Shown here: in pieces, positions 1 through 10,963 of the stretch
Position numbering within the stretch: position 1 is the first letter of the stretch
How the letters are laid out: the number at the start of each line of letters is the position of its first letter
DNA from: Benincasa hispida
Taxonomy: Eukaryota > Streptophyta > Magnoliopsida > Cucurbitales > Cucurbitaceae
Direction of reading: 5' to 3'
Assembly (NCBI RefSeq): GCF_009727055.1
Contig: NC_052359.1
Span: 16,400,688 to 16,464,687 of the forward strand
DNA length: 64,000 bases
Translations under genes and position numbers: made by a program
The notes under the pieces: generated by a model
What the model was told of the DNA's origin: nothing
Databases searched by the model: none
Seen by the model: the letters and a program-made list of their open reading frames with translations, nothing else

Positions 1-591
1 GTCAAAATGTTGCCTTTTTGTTCAAAGTTTGACTTTGACCAAATGACTATTTTGCCCTTTGACTAAAGTTAGTGGGAAAATCCAAACTTTTGTTGGATAA
101 TTCTACTAAAAAAATAGTGGGCTAGGTGTTGGCTTATAGTGGAGATATTAAGCCCACTAAGATAGTAGATTATAGGTGTTGGGTTTTTATGAATTTATTT
201 CATGCAATTGTTGCATGGTTTTTTCTATAAATTGGGCTTTCAAATTGGATGAAAAAGGTTTTGACATTTTGCCAACAAAATTGGGCTGGAAAAAAAAACC
301 CAAACCCTACCCAAATTCCATTTTCTTTTTCCATCTCTTTCTCTCTCTCGGTTTCTTCATCCACCGGGTCCCACAATCTCGTTCTGAGTCCAGAGGATAA
401 TAGGTCAACTCTAGGTGGTCCGGAAGAATTCGGGTCGAGATTCAACGAGGAAAAGTGGTTTTTGGGATCTTCAAAGGTAATTTTTAATTACTGTTTTTTC
501 TATTTTTTTCATGCTATATTCCTTTAAATTAAAAGCAATTAGAGTGTAATTAGGTCCTTTTTCTGCTGCATATGTCTCGTGTTCCATCAAA
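1..591 (+). repeat. 3' part of a sense copia-type LTR (cut by window start)
   Basis: No gene is seen. The last part reads 'cttcaaaggtaat...' followed by a T-rich stretch and ends in 'gttccatca'. This is the same order of features as the 3' ends of the copia LTRs at 30351-32372 (ending 'tattccatca') and 33820-33951. The short ORFs on both strands here are not coding. The boundary at 591 is inferred from where the antisense LTR-C text begins. The family is uncertain and the 5' part lies outside the window. Confidence 0.4.
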
Positions 592-1633
592 TGGTTACCT
601 TGGTATTCTTGGTGTGAGAATCCAGGAGTTGTGGGCTTTGTATGAACTTGGCTTGAGGAAGAGACAGGAAAACAACAATCGTGTAGACGATCAAGCAAGT
701 GGGAGATAGGAAGCGTCTATCGTATAGACAATGTGCCTGATCGTGTCGCAAATGGCAGCATAACGTATAGACTATGCCATGCGATCGTTTAGCTATGACC
801 AACTGAATGACTATCGTATGGTCAAACCCCACAATCGTTTAGTCTCTGTACACTATCGCTTAGTGAAACATTTTCACTTAATAGCCTTGCCCGTGAGAAA
901 CTTTCTGAATTAAGTAACTACTAATTTTTAGGAAAACATTTTTCCTTTTATCTCACGGTTACCATAAACCACCAATAACCTCCCACTCAACTGGTTATTA
1001 GAGAAAAAGAGATAATTATCAAATAATTAATATTATTTTAAATAAATATGATAATCAACTTACATTATTATATTTATAATCTATAGTTTTAATATTTCAT
1101 CGCATGAAACATACAAACTATAGTTCTTTTACTATTTTATGGTACTTAATGTAACTCATATTTACATTAATCCTCAACTTGAAGTATCTCATACATCACA
1201 CCAATTATATCACATCTAATTGATTTTCCTCATGTTAATTTGAACATTTCAAATCAACCCCAAGAATTGATTCTCAACTTGAATCCATTGAGCTACCAAG
1301 GGGACCTTATGGACCTGTAGCTTGAAGCTCCAACGGTATGTGAATAACTGACTAAACTTTTTATTCACAGGATCTACCATCTGTTAACTATCAGGCACTC
1401 CACTAAGGACTGACAGTTGTACTCTTCTCACTACAGATATATTTTTATGTCCATATCAACCAATCAATCATGCAATAACCCTTCATAGATCGCTCGTAAG
1501 TACAACTGAGTCAATTTACCATTTTATCCCTTTAGTAACATCTAACTCCTTAAGTACCACTGATTTCTCTAATGAACAATAAGTCATAGTCCTACTATGA
1601 CTAGGTCTTCTCTTCCAAAGAGAGGTTGTGGCT
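592..1633 (-). repeat. Antisense copia LTR, family C, 3' part
   Basis: Reads in parallel with LTR-C copies at 22720-24458 and, inverted, at 60320-62054: the 'ggtgtgagaatcc' block, the 'cgtatagac/acgatcg' rich block, 'aacctcccactcaactggttattagag', and the 'tcttccaaagagaggttgtgg' block. It is interrupted at 1633 by a solo LTR and resumes at 3226. The sense-strand 3' end of the LTR is missing at about 592. Confidence 0.7.
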
Positions 1634-3225
1634 AAAAACTTGATGGTTAGAAAAGGGAAAGGAAAATAAATATGTTTGTCTTATGTTATACGTTAATCTC
1701 CATGTGTCGACGGTCATGCGTTGGATTAGGAAATATGAAATATGCATTAAGCTCGTATGCAATGACCTTGTGTTCCTATCACAAGTTTTCTTGCTTTCTC
1801 GCCAAATATAACGAGAACACAAATTTCTGGGGATGATTCGAGTCGAACACAGGGACTTGTAACTAAATAGTGTTTGAGTAGAAATGCGTTTGAGGCGATG
1901 AATAAAAGTAAAAAGATAAAAGTTAAAGGATTATGCACTACCCCTACTCCTAACTAAACAGATTGAGCAATGGAAGTTTAACTATGAGAATTGATAGAGA
2001 TGCAGCAACTGTTAACGCATAATAATTTTCATTATGTTAGGTCGCTCGAGTAATCCCAACTCGCCACACTAACATATCGCACACCTCTTGATGGCCAGCC
2101 GCATGCCTATATCTCTATAATGCATGGTTGCGTTGAGCATAAGATCATGCCTATCTCTAGGAACAAGGCTTACTTTGTTTTAGTGCATTCCACTACTTAC
2201 CTTCTCGGGCAGTTAGTTGTGGCTAGTCAGCTCATAGACAAGCATTGCTATAGCCTCACACCAAGCAGAGAAGATTAACTCACTATACTCGAGCAACGCA
2301 CACATCTCGGTGGGTTGCTACATGCGTCCTATTTCTAGGCTGCACGATTGAATATACGATTGTCTTCGATGCTTAACTAAATGATGAATGTAGATGATGA
2401 TAAAGATGAAGAAGATGGTGTTGAAGGAACTAAGATATGCATTGATTAATGTCTTACGCCAAAATGTAATAAAATACAGAGATAAGAGAAGAAATGGAAG
2501 GCTTAGATGAAAACAATCTCTTACTTTTCATCTGAAATGCGTGAAGGCTGCTGGTAACACCATGGATGGATGGTGAAGAAGTCTCTCTCAAGCTTTATCT
2601 CTGACGAAACTTCGGTCGTCACTCGGAATGGGCTATGGAGGTGAAGAATCCTCAAAGAGTGTATGCTCATGCTCTCATCTGTGATCACAAGAATCTGCCT
2701 TAAGCCTGAAACTCTGATGATTTGAAGTGAAGATCCAAGGTTTTATTTATAGAGCTCAAATGCCGACAACATTGATAATTGCGTTCTGACTCACTGCTAC
2801 CTTTTTCGAGGTATAGGCAATGTCAACATCACCTTATCTTGTTGATACTCCCAATGTATGCATTCAAGCTCGTTTCTTCTAAAGTGTCAACGCATTCCAC
2901 CCACTTGGCGATCAATTTTCCATTACGATTATCCTCTATGGATGCAACATTCCATGCGACGAACTAGTCTTTATGAACCATTGCATGTGATTACATTTGT
3001 GGCGGATTGAGGTCATCACATGTAGTCAATCCCTGCAATGGCTGAAAAATAGACGCTTTGATGCATAATAACACATGATATAATGTTAGTGAGGATTTCT
3101 AATGCTTTTCGACGAAAGCTCACTTTCTCACATGAATTCTTGGTATTATTGATGCCTATTCTTCTTATTAGCCCTCATAATTCTAATTAAAAGGCTATAA
3201 TAGCTTGTATTTCTACAAGCTATCA
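1634..3225 (-). mobile_element. Solo Athila-like LTR (family E) inside a copia LTR
   Basis: Antisense LTR that begins at 3225 with TG and a perfect 10-bp hairpin with a GAAA loop (arms at 3200-3209 and 3214-3223). It carries a TATA box (2741-2751) and ends near 1634. The flanks TGGCT (1629-1633) and TGGCC (3226-3230) look like a 5-bp target duplication with one change. Removing the insert restores the copia LTR text 'gttgtggccactatg' seen at 23773 and 20004. There is no internal coding region, so it is a solo LTR. It is a diverged relative of 10777-12447. The left edge is less certain than the right because the expected terminal CA is not clean. Confidence 0.75.
2741..2751 (-). promoter_or_regulatory. 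TATA box of antisense family E LTR
   Basis: TATAAATAAAA on the minus strand, in the position equivalent to the TATAAATAG of the sense copy at 11427. Likely the Pol II core promoter of the LTR. Confidence 0.55.
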
Positions 3226-3418
3226 TGGCCACTATGTTCAAGACTTGGAATCAGCCCTTAAGAGAGCAATCTATCTACTTATCTCTGCTTCGGGGAAGGA
3301 GTGAATTCCATCTTGTGTAACTGAGTTCCCAGCTCCCCAATCAGACAAATTCCCAAAAAGGTAGGCTTGTTGAGTTGGCAATCTGGCCATTCTCACCTAT
3401 ACTAATCAAAGAACCGGG
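3226..3418 (-). repeat. Continuation of antisense copia LTR-C
   Basis: Text continues exactly where 1628 stopped ('ggccactatgttcaagac', 'gagttggcaatctggccattctcacc'), matching 23778-23965 and 20004-20190. It stops at 'aaagaaccgggag', where the other copies go on for another 500 bp or so, and is fused to a copia 3' coding end. Confidence 0.7.
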
Positions 3419-3735
3419 AGACTAATGTACAATACATGAAAAATACAAGTACTATATACAATAAACTAAGGCATATTCTATACCCCAGTATCATCTCCCA
3501 CTTTCCTTACACAAGATGTCGCATGTCCCATAAACCTAGAATCTCCATATGTCTCTCGAACACTTTAGCCGTGAGAGCCTTTGTACACGGATTAGCAATG
3601 GTATGCTCCGACGCGAACTTCGTGACTATTACATCACCGTGATGCACAATTGACAACATAGAATTAGATGACTGTAATGTGCATGCATGATGATGTGCTA
3701 CTAGTTCATGTTGCCATAAACTTGACACGCAAAAT
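3419..3735 (-). pseudogene. Copia RNase H C-terminal tail and 3' untranslated region
   Basis: Antisense reading frame at 3507-3728 contains the end of a copia RNase H (HGDVIVTKFASE, then NPCTKAL, then KVFERH), corresponding to 'MIVTKIASEDNLADPFTKVL' at the end of copia-P (39900). It is followed downstream by the copia 3' untranslated text ('aataaactaaggcat'). The polypurine tract and the first several hundred bases of the adjoining LTR are missing, so this is a deleted relic. Nothing recognisable lies in 3650-3735. Confidence 0.7.
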
Positions 3736-5546
3736 GTAATCTTATGTTGTATTGTTGCTCATGCACACTTTATGCGATACCTAGATGTATGCATTATTAA
3801 TGGAATACATGTATATGCTATGCGTTGTCACAAGTTTCCTTGCGTTGAAACCAAGTATAATTCCACCACAAGTTTCTCAAGTGATATGAGGTTGAACACA
3901 GGGATTGCGTAGTTAATGCATTATGTTCGCGATATATGCGACTGGGGGTTTTTCAATTACTAAAAGTTGTGTTTATACAAATATTTAAAGTTGCGGTAAA
4001 GTAAAATTATGCGGTAAAGTAAAGTTATGGTAATAAAATAAAGTGCGATAAAAGTACACCTAAGCTATTATGATACAAGATACAGGATACTGATACATGA
4101 TACTGAGTTTGAGACTGACTGTGAAGATTATACAAAGGATCGTGTTATGCGGTGGCAAGTCTTTATGTATGAAACAAAAATAGAAAAGATAACTAGCATA
4201 AACATCGCAAGTTATTAATTGCGTTAAAGACATAACTAACGGTTCCGCTTTCTCTTGGTGTACACCTCTCGGTGATCGGCCGTGTTCCCACATCTCTGTT
4301 GTGAAACAGGGATGAACATAATGAATGCAAGGTTGCTTCCATCTCTGGAAGTACTTCTCGTTTAGTTAACGCATTCTTCCATCCTTCTCTCGACAAGAGG
4401 AATGGCATCTTCACTTCTGCTCTCACATGTGAAGATGTCGTCTAGCATGCTTTAGCTAAACATATTCATTTCTTTAGCACAGATTAATTTACTTGTTAGA
4501 TTCATGCTAATTACCAAAGGATTAAGAAAAACATCATGGAGAAAGCGATTAATGGAGGACCGGAAATAGACAGAAAGATGGAGATGAAAATGATCATGAC
4601 ATTCAATACTAATAATTAGCGTCTGATCATGGTGTGAATGATAGACTAAAAAAATTAATCAAATTGATGATAAAGAAATAGAAAACAAATACACAAAAGT
4701 GCCAACGTCTTGGCACAGATCTAGATAGTGGATGTGCTTGCCAGCGGATAGAGTGAATGTAGAGAGAGTTCCCTCTCAGGCTTGCTCGTCTGGTAGAAGT
4801 GACCTTGGTACAGAGCTTCAGCAGCAGGGATTGAAAGGATTTGCCCTGAGACTCACCTCTCGGCCTTGTCTCTTAAATCTTCTCGGATCTTCTCCGATCA
4901 GGCTCTTCAGTCCAGTCTCTCTCTCAATATACAAATATCAAAATATGTCCGTATCAAGTATATTTTCCAATAGAATTCCAGAGGCTATTTATTGGCTCAG
5001 CTTTGACTCTCTGACTTGTGGACCCCACTTTATTGTTATGGCAATTCTGGAAATGGTGAAGTGAATATTCCTTTTGTTACGCGATCAATCCCGTCAGAAA
5101 TGCACAACGATTAGTTGTACACATGTCTGGATCCTTCGCTTTTGCGTTGCTCTTTTGCATCTTTGATCATTTTCCTGCATGTGGTGTTGTTTTTTTTTAC
5201 CGCATGCGGTTGAAGTTACGTTGATCGCTTAGCTCTTGATCGATTGTCACATGCGTCGTCATTGCATTGATCGTCTATTCATTTTTGAATGATTGGCATA
5301 ATGCGACGTAGATGCGTTGTTCTTTTTATCTCGAGCCATGAACGCATGCGGTGACTTGATTTCCTGTAAAACAGACTTGAAATATTCTTTTCTGCCATCG
5401 CAATGGTGTCAGTGGGTGTATTGACGACAATTTATAATTCTTGCAGTTCTTAGCTAATTTCTATACAATTTACGCAACTTTCTTTCCTTTTGGCCACAAT
5501 ATTTAAATAAAGCAGTATAAATAACTTGTATTTCTACAAGTTATCA
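3736..5546 (-). repeat. 3' LTR of an antisense Athila element (family F)
   Basis: The LTR begins on the minus strand at 5546 with TG followed by a perfect 10-bp hairpin (arms 5521-5530 and 5535-5544, GAAA loop). It lies directly after a polypurine tract (5547-5560, AATTTTGGGGGTG on the minus strand). The downstream end, near 3736-3745, is inferred. The text near 3860-3910 ('gttgaacacaggg') parallels the LTR tail at 12260-12280. The body is rich in GCGGT and AACGCATG motifs like the other Athila LTRs. No gene is present. Confidence 0.65.
5521..5544 (-). other. LTR-terminal hairpin with GAAA loop
   Basis: Perfect inverted repeat with 10-bp arms ATAACTTGTA and TACAAGTTAT around GAAA, two bases inside the LTR start. 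Equivalent hairpins sit at 3200-3223, 10779-10802 and 8903-8926 with paired base changes. Confidence 0.85.
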
Positions 5547-6703
5547 CACCCCCAAAATTAAATATATTCTTGTCCTCAAGCATATCTTCTACTAAGGCAC
5601 TATTGCTCAATTCTTATCCTAAATTTTGCGTCGATTGGTTGCCAAATGCTCCACCTAAGCATATTACTTAATATCGCAATTTTCATTCTATCCTTGAAAA
5701 TTCATAACATAGCCCTACTTTATTCTTCTATACTACAAATTTCTGCTCAAAAATGCTTTTCTAGTTTTAAAAAGAATGTTTACCTTTTCTTGTCCAAACA
5801 ACTTGATGTGTCTGGATGTGATCGTAAAATTTTGCATCATTTATTAGAGACTGTTGATCATGGTTGCACCCTTCGTTTTGGCTTGTCCCCACGGGTGTCA
5901 TGCGAACATCCAACTACGGTTGTGTGCTAATTTCAACTTCAACTCATGAATTTCAAAGGAGTTGTCTCTTGTTTCTTTTATTTTTCTTTTGCATTTTTCT
6001 CTTTTCATATTGCGTTGTTCTTGGAAACCCACTTTCGTTTTGGCTTGCTCCCACGGGTGTCATGCGAACATCAAACTATGAATAGACTCCTTTCACAATT
6101 TAACTCTTATCAGGTTAGGATTGTTTTTGAGGTTTTCCCTTGCGCTGACATTGGAGTTTATATGAATTTTTTTTTTAAGATGAAAATAATGAGCGCATTT
6201 TTCTTAATGACCGCATACTCTTGATCTCATCTGCTCAAACCTTCTTCACCCCCAAATTTAGAGATGTGCAAGGTCCTCATTGCGTCGTTTGGACAGAATA
6301 GACAAATACTTAGATAAAATTTCAAAAAGAAGGTTTGAGCAGAATTTTGAAGGATAAAAGGTAAAGCATTGCTATAGCTACGAATTAACTAAGTGTTAGT
6401 CAGAAAATACAATGTGTGGGAAATGTTTCTAAGTGTATGCATATTATACATCATGGCAGCGCAATGAATAACGCAAAATAGAAGATAAATAATATCGCAA
6501 AGTTGACAAATGATGATAAAGAAGAGGCACAGGCATATAAAGAGAATTGCTACTCAGTTGTATTGAAAATTAACTAAGTATACAAGTAATTACAAATAAC
6601 GCAATGCAGAAATTTTGCCTGTACAAGGAATCAAAGAATTTAATTAAACAATGAATGAAATAAAGATAACAGCATGGCCGCAATAAAAATTCAATTATAA
6701 AAA
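5547..6703 (-). other. Athila 3' noncoding region: two polypurine tracts and twin motif
   Basis: Noncoding. On the minus strand it runs from the env-like stop to the 3' LTR. It contains a first polypurine tract (about 6248-6262), a second next to the LTR (5547-5560), and between them two copies of a 49-nt motif at 6033-6080 and 5871-5919. The motif's plus-strand text is 'cgttttggcttg...cccacgggtgtcatgcgaacatc'. The same arrangement recurs at 8929-9600 and 18317-18932. Confidence 0.7.
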
Positions 6704-7260
6704 TTATTGAGGAGCAGGAGGTTCTGGAGGAGGGTTCGAATGTGGTACTTGAGGAGCTTCTACAAAAATCAGATGCTGCCTGAGATGCAGAGGAACCATG
6801 GGTTCATGAAGATATGCTGTCAGAAAATTAAAGTACTCATGGCTGTACTCCGCTATCTGTCTTTGGTGCAGGTGAATCGTATAAATGTTGCGCTGAATAT
6901 TGATCAACACCTGCCTTATCATGGCAGCACTGCATTGTAAATCGTCGACTCGCTCAATTACCGCATCAATTCTCTGGCCGAAGAAGGCTTGTTGTTGAGA
7001 GAAGAGTTCTTGCTGTTGGGAAAAGAGTTATTTTTGTTGGGTAAGAAGGGACCGCATATCTGCTAACTCAACAACTAAGGAAGCAACAGTGGGTTGTGCC
7101 TGCGATGTCTCACCAGCGACATTTTGGGGTTAGAAAGAAGTCCCTTCACCCAAATCGTGTGGGTCATCAACATGCGTCAGTGGAAAGGGAAGTTGCAGTG
7201 ATAATGTTGAAGGTGATGATAGGGCTGCTGGGTATGCGGTTGGAGAATCTGGGGGAAGGA
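6704..7260 (-). pseudogene. C-terminal part of an env-like Athila ORF
   Basis: The antisense frame from about 7260 to the stop at 6704 encodes a hydrophilic, glutamine-rich protein tail: LLTQQK, a stop, LFSQQQELFSQQQAFFGQ, then IDAVIERVDDLQCS, then HLIFVEAPQVPHSN and a proline-rich end PPPEPPAPQ. Two in-frame stops interrupt it. Athila elements carry an extra ORF downstream of pol (often called env-like). Position between pol and the 3' polypurine tracts fits this. The glutamine heptad-like stretch suggests a coiled coil. The upstream part was lost at 7275, where another antisense Athila 3' LTR begins. The identification rests on position and composition, not on a conserved catalytic motif. 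Confidence 0.5.
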
Positions 7261-7274
7261 GAAGATTGGTAAAG

Positions 7275-8928
7275 TGTGATGCGTTATTTTATTGAATGGA
7301 ATTATGGATGATATGCGTTGATGGAATTACGTTGTGCACTCAAGTTTCCCCAACGGAATCCAAGTGTAAATTCCTCTGAGTTTCCTGGTAAATCCAGGGT
7401 CGATCACGGGAGCTTGTGAAAATAGTTTGCGTTGATAATTTTCTTATGAAAACTTTGCGGCAACCGGTAATTAAATTAGGTGGTTGGTTTGTTGTTGCGT
7501 TAATGAAAATAATAATAAATGCGGCAGAGTTCGAAAAGAGTTGGCAACAGGAAATACAATGAATATGCGGTGAACGGGTTGAGAAGTGTTTCGGCTAACA
7601 CTCCCAAGGTTGTGTTCATGCCTTGCGATCATGCAACATGCATACAATAGTAAACCACCTCTCGGCATGAATGCCACGACTTCTAAGGCTAGAATGCATG
7701 CAATAAATATGCGATAAGTCTACAGGGTTTACACATAAACCTCTATTTCTATTTATGAGATGACAACATGACATTCACACAAATATGCGACCGCATAATA
7801 TCATTCCTATTCCTAGGATGCATGCGATGAAAGTTGACAAACAGAGCTTATCTTTAAGTTCCCATTTCTTGTTTATGCAGGCCTAATCTTGCTCTTTCAA
7901 GTCAGATTCTAACCTAGCTCTCTCAAGACATTAGGTTTTTTTCTTAGATTCTCTCTCGAGCAACTCTAAAGGGATGTTTTGCATAGCATAAAACAAGATA
8001 ATCGCAAGCAATAAACTTCCTTGATCATGTTAGCTTAGTTCCTCTCAACCCATTCAACTAATTTAGCTACTCATGTGTATTAAGAGAGTGAGCAGATGTT
8101 GAAATATAACTTCCATTGAATAGATAAAAGATGAAGTACAGAATAACAATACAAGTACAGTAAAGCGCCTAGAGCAATTTCTTGCCACCAGGTGTTACAC
8201 TGTTCTACTCGTGCTCTAAAGATATTCTTGCTTTCGCTAGAGTAAACCCGCTCTCTACTCTTACAGCCCAAGGTTCTCTCTCGAGCCGCCTTGGACGATC
8301 TCCGGTGTCACCCCTCTTCTCTAGCTCCGCCATGTAATAAAAAAAGAAAACTATAAACATAGGCATGAACTTGTAAAGTGATGGAGTAATCGACAGCTTA
8401 ACCCCTTCTCTGAAGAATGCATTTAGAATTTATAGGGCATCGAAGGTGAAAGGCAGCTTCTTTTTCCTGGCTGTATAGATGGGACTGCTTTAATTCCTGA
8501 CTGATGCGCCGGATAATTGTCACCGATAAAGCTGGATGTACTTTGTGACCGTTATCGGCTGTCAACTTAATTTGGATCCGACTACTGTCAGCTTTCTGTC
8601 CCATCGATCTTAATTGTCCTTTCGTTCGGATGCGCCTACCTTATTGTGGTGATTCTTCATGGGTGAATATTTGCGAGCGCGATCAAGCAAAGTCTTGCGG
8701 TGAAGTTACGCTCGACCGATGAATTCCTATGATCGCAATCTCTGCAATGCATTAACGCATATTCTGCACAAAAAATACAAAATCAATAGTTCCAATGCGC
8801 TGACGCATGCGGCCGCAATATTATAGATTTTATGCTTAATGAACACAATTTATCATTTTTTCATCAACACAATCCAACATTGTTTAATAACTTAGCGCTA
8901 TGATAACGTGCATTTTTGCCCGTTATCA
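7275..8928 (-). repeat. 3' LTR of a second antisense Athila element (same family as Athila A)
   Basis: Begins on the minus strand at 8928 with TG and a 9-of-10-bp hairpin (arms 8903-8912, 8917-8926, loop AAAA). It ends at 7275 with 'GCATCA', like the LTR ends at 10500 and 19953. Blocks such as 'gagagagctaggtt' and 'gacagagctt' parallel 19300-19480 inverted. At about 1654 bp it is probably the full-length form, whereas the Athila A 3' LTR lacks around 600 bp. A TATA box (minus, 8427-8434) lies in the part missing from Athila A. Confidence 0.75.
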
Positions 8929-9843
8929 CACTGCCAAATTTAAACAATGCTTGTCCTCAAGCATAAGCTAAAGATTCCTTTAGCAAGTCCACCGTAAAGT
9001 TCTTTTCCTAGATTTCTCAAGGATAATTCATTCAAATCCTATATACCAGAATTTGCTTAAGTCTTATTTAAGTCTATTCTTAAAATATTTCTAAGACTTG
9101 GGGACTGCAAGTTTAACTTTCAAAAGGACTTTACTGAATTCTTGGGTATCGCATGATTTATTTCAACAAGAAAATTTTCTACTAGGGTACGATTTATCCT
9201 TGCACAAAAATTTTCTTTATTGCTATTTTTTTTTTGACCTTGCGCTGATCCAAGTGCCTTGCCTTCGTTTTGGCTTACCTCCACGGGTGTCATGCAAACA
9301 TCCAACTACGAGCAATGCACTCTTTCTCAGACTAAACTCATGTCAATTTGGCATTGGAGTTGCGGTTATCGAATTATGCGTTGATCCTGGTAACTTACTT
9401 TCGTTTTGGCTTGTGCCCACGTGTGTCACGCAGACATCCAACTACGGATAAGTGCCTTTCACGACTTAACTCTTATCAACATGGGTTTCCCCTTTTCGTT
9501 GACAGTGGAGTTGTTATTCTCAAAAAAAGATTTTTTTTATAAATATAAATAGCAAGGTCGAAAAATAAATACCTCACCCCCAAATTTAAAATGCGGCAAT
9601 GTCCCCATTGCCAAAAGATTAAAATAACTTATGCGATGTTCTAGAATACATTGTAAAGAGAGTTTGAAAGAAAGCTAGCAAACCCCTAACTTCTGGAAAT
9701 ATTTTATGAGATGACTATCTTAAGATTAAGTTGACTCTAATATATACGAAAGAAATATAAGCATATTTTTCATCATTGAAATCTTACCCGGTAAAGAAAT
9801 AGAATGCGGTAAACTACTAAATTTATCTACTTGTTAAATGCGG
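8929..9843 (-). other. Antisense Athila 3' noncoding region
   Basis: Holds a degraded polypurine tract next to the LTR (8929-8943), a second intact one (9573-9590, 'cacccccaaatttaaaa' on plus), and twin 49-nt motifs at 9262-9310 and 9400-9447. 9600-9730 is the inverse of 18190-18320 in Athila A. It stops abruptly at 9843 against the truncated sense 5' LTR of Athila A. No coding frame is supported; the short ORFs around 9100-9540 come from the motifs. Confidence 0.7.
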
Positions 9844-10500
9844 TAAACATCTAAGACTTGAGACAACTAGGTTAGAATCTAGACTCAAGAGAGCAAGATT
9901 AGATCTGCATAAGCAAGAGATAGAGACTTAGAGATAAGCTCTGTTTGCCAACATGTACGCAAGTAACCTAGAAATAGGTCATGATAGTACGTGAGCGCCT
10001 TGTGTAGAGTATCATTCGTCATTTCATAGACAAGAATAGAGGCTTAAACATAGGTCCTATAGACACCATCGCATACTTCGCTTGCGTTTTAAAACTAGAA
10101 GCCATAGCATTTACATTGAGAGATGATTTTTTATTGTATGTGTGTAGCATGATCGCATAACATGAACGCAATCCTAGGAAGTGTTAACTAAGCCCCTTCT
10201 CAACTCGTTCCCTCACATACTCATCGCATCTTCCGTATCATTAACTCTTTTCTCAAATCCGCCGCATAGCTTTTATATTTCAAAGAAACAACCAACCAAC
10301 GCATTATTTTATTTGTCACCGCAAAGTGATCTAAAAATTACCATCGCATAGTATTTTCCTTAGTCCCTGAGTTCGACCTTGGGCTTACCAGGCAACTCAG
10401 TAGGATTTATACTTGGATCTTGGTGAGAAAACTTGCATGCACAACGCATTTCCACCATCTCATTCTTACCATTATTTCATCGCATAACAACAACGCATCA
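9844..10500 (+). repeat. Truncated 5' LTR of Athila A
   Basis: Matches 19297-19953 closely ('taagacttgagac', 'gagatagagacttagagataagctctgttt', 'catcgcataacaacaacgcatca'). The first roughly 1 kb, with hairpin and promoter, is missing at the junction with the antisense Athila at 9843. Confidence 0.85.
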
Positions 10501-10506
10501 AGTTTT

Positions 10507-10525
10507 TGGCGTCGTTGTTGGGGAC
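10507..10525 (+). other. Athila primer-binding site (tRNA-Asp type)
   Basis: TGGCGTCGTTGTTGGGGAC, six bases after the LTR end. It resembles the complement of the 3' end of plant tRNA-Asp (TGGCGCCGTTGCCGGGG), the primer known for Athila, with C-to-T changes that suggest deamination of methylated cytosines. Confidence 0.85.
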
Positions 10526-10778
10526 TTCGGCAATACAGTGTGCTAATGGTAATTTTCTGATTTTCTTTGCAGCTTTCAATATCTTGCGAATTACGACTCA
10601 GAGATTGAAAGAATGTTTCAATGAAGATTGAGAGATAGCCGCCAACAACAACAACAACAATCGAAAGGTAACATGGAGAAACAACCAGGAAATGGAGTAC
10701 CAAATGAGAATAATGTCATGGAGAATCCCATCCTATTGGCGAACGACCGCAATAGGCCCATTCAGGACTATGCGTCTG

Positions 10779-10802
10779 ATAACTGGTAGAAATGCCAGTT
10801 AT
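10779..10802 (+). other. LTR-terminal hairpin
   Basis: Arms ATAACTGGTA and TGCCAGTTAT around GAAA; nine Watson-Crick pairs and one G-T pair. Differs from the 5521-5544 hairpin by a T-A to G-C pair exchange. Confidence 0.85.
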
Positions 10803-10963
10803 TATAAGCCTTTTATTTAGAATTATGAGGGCTAACAAGTAGAAAATGCGGTAATAATACTTAGAATTTGTGAAAAATTGAGTTTTGCATCGATCAACAC
10901 CTAAATCCTCACTAACCCCAATATTATGCGTTAATCCGTGTCAACGTGTCTATTTTTGTAGCT

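Noticed and set aside
200..527. Overlapping short ORFs at the window start
   Set aside because: Both strands are open only because of biased composition; the segment aligns by order with copia LTR 3' ends.
3190..3232. Possible Helitron 3' end (hairpin a few bases from a terminus)
   Set aside because: The hairpin is next to TG at an LTR start, the same hairpin follows a polypurine tract in two other elements, and the copy at 10777 has a 5-bp target duplication, none of which fits a Helitron.
5871..6080. CRISPR-like spaced repeats
   Set aside because: Only two diverged copies per locus, in a plant retrotransposon 3' region; no array or cas genes.
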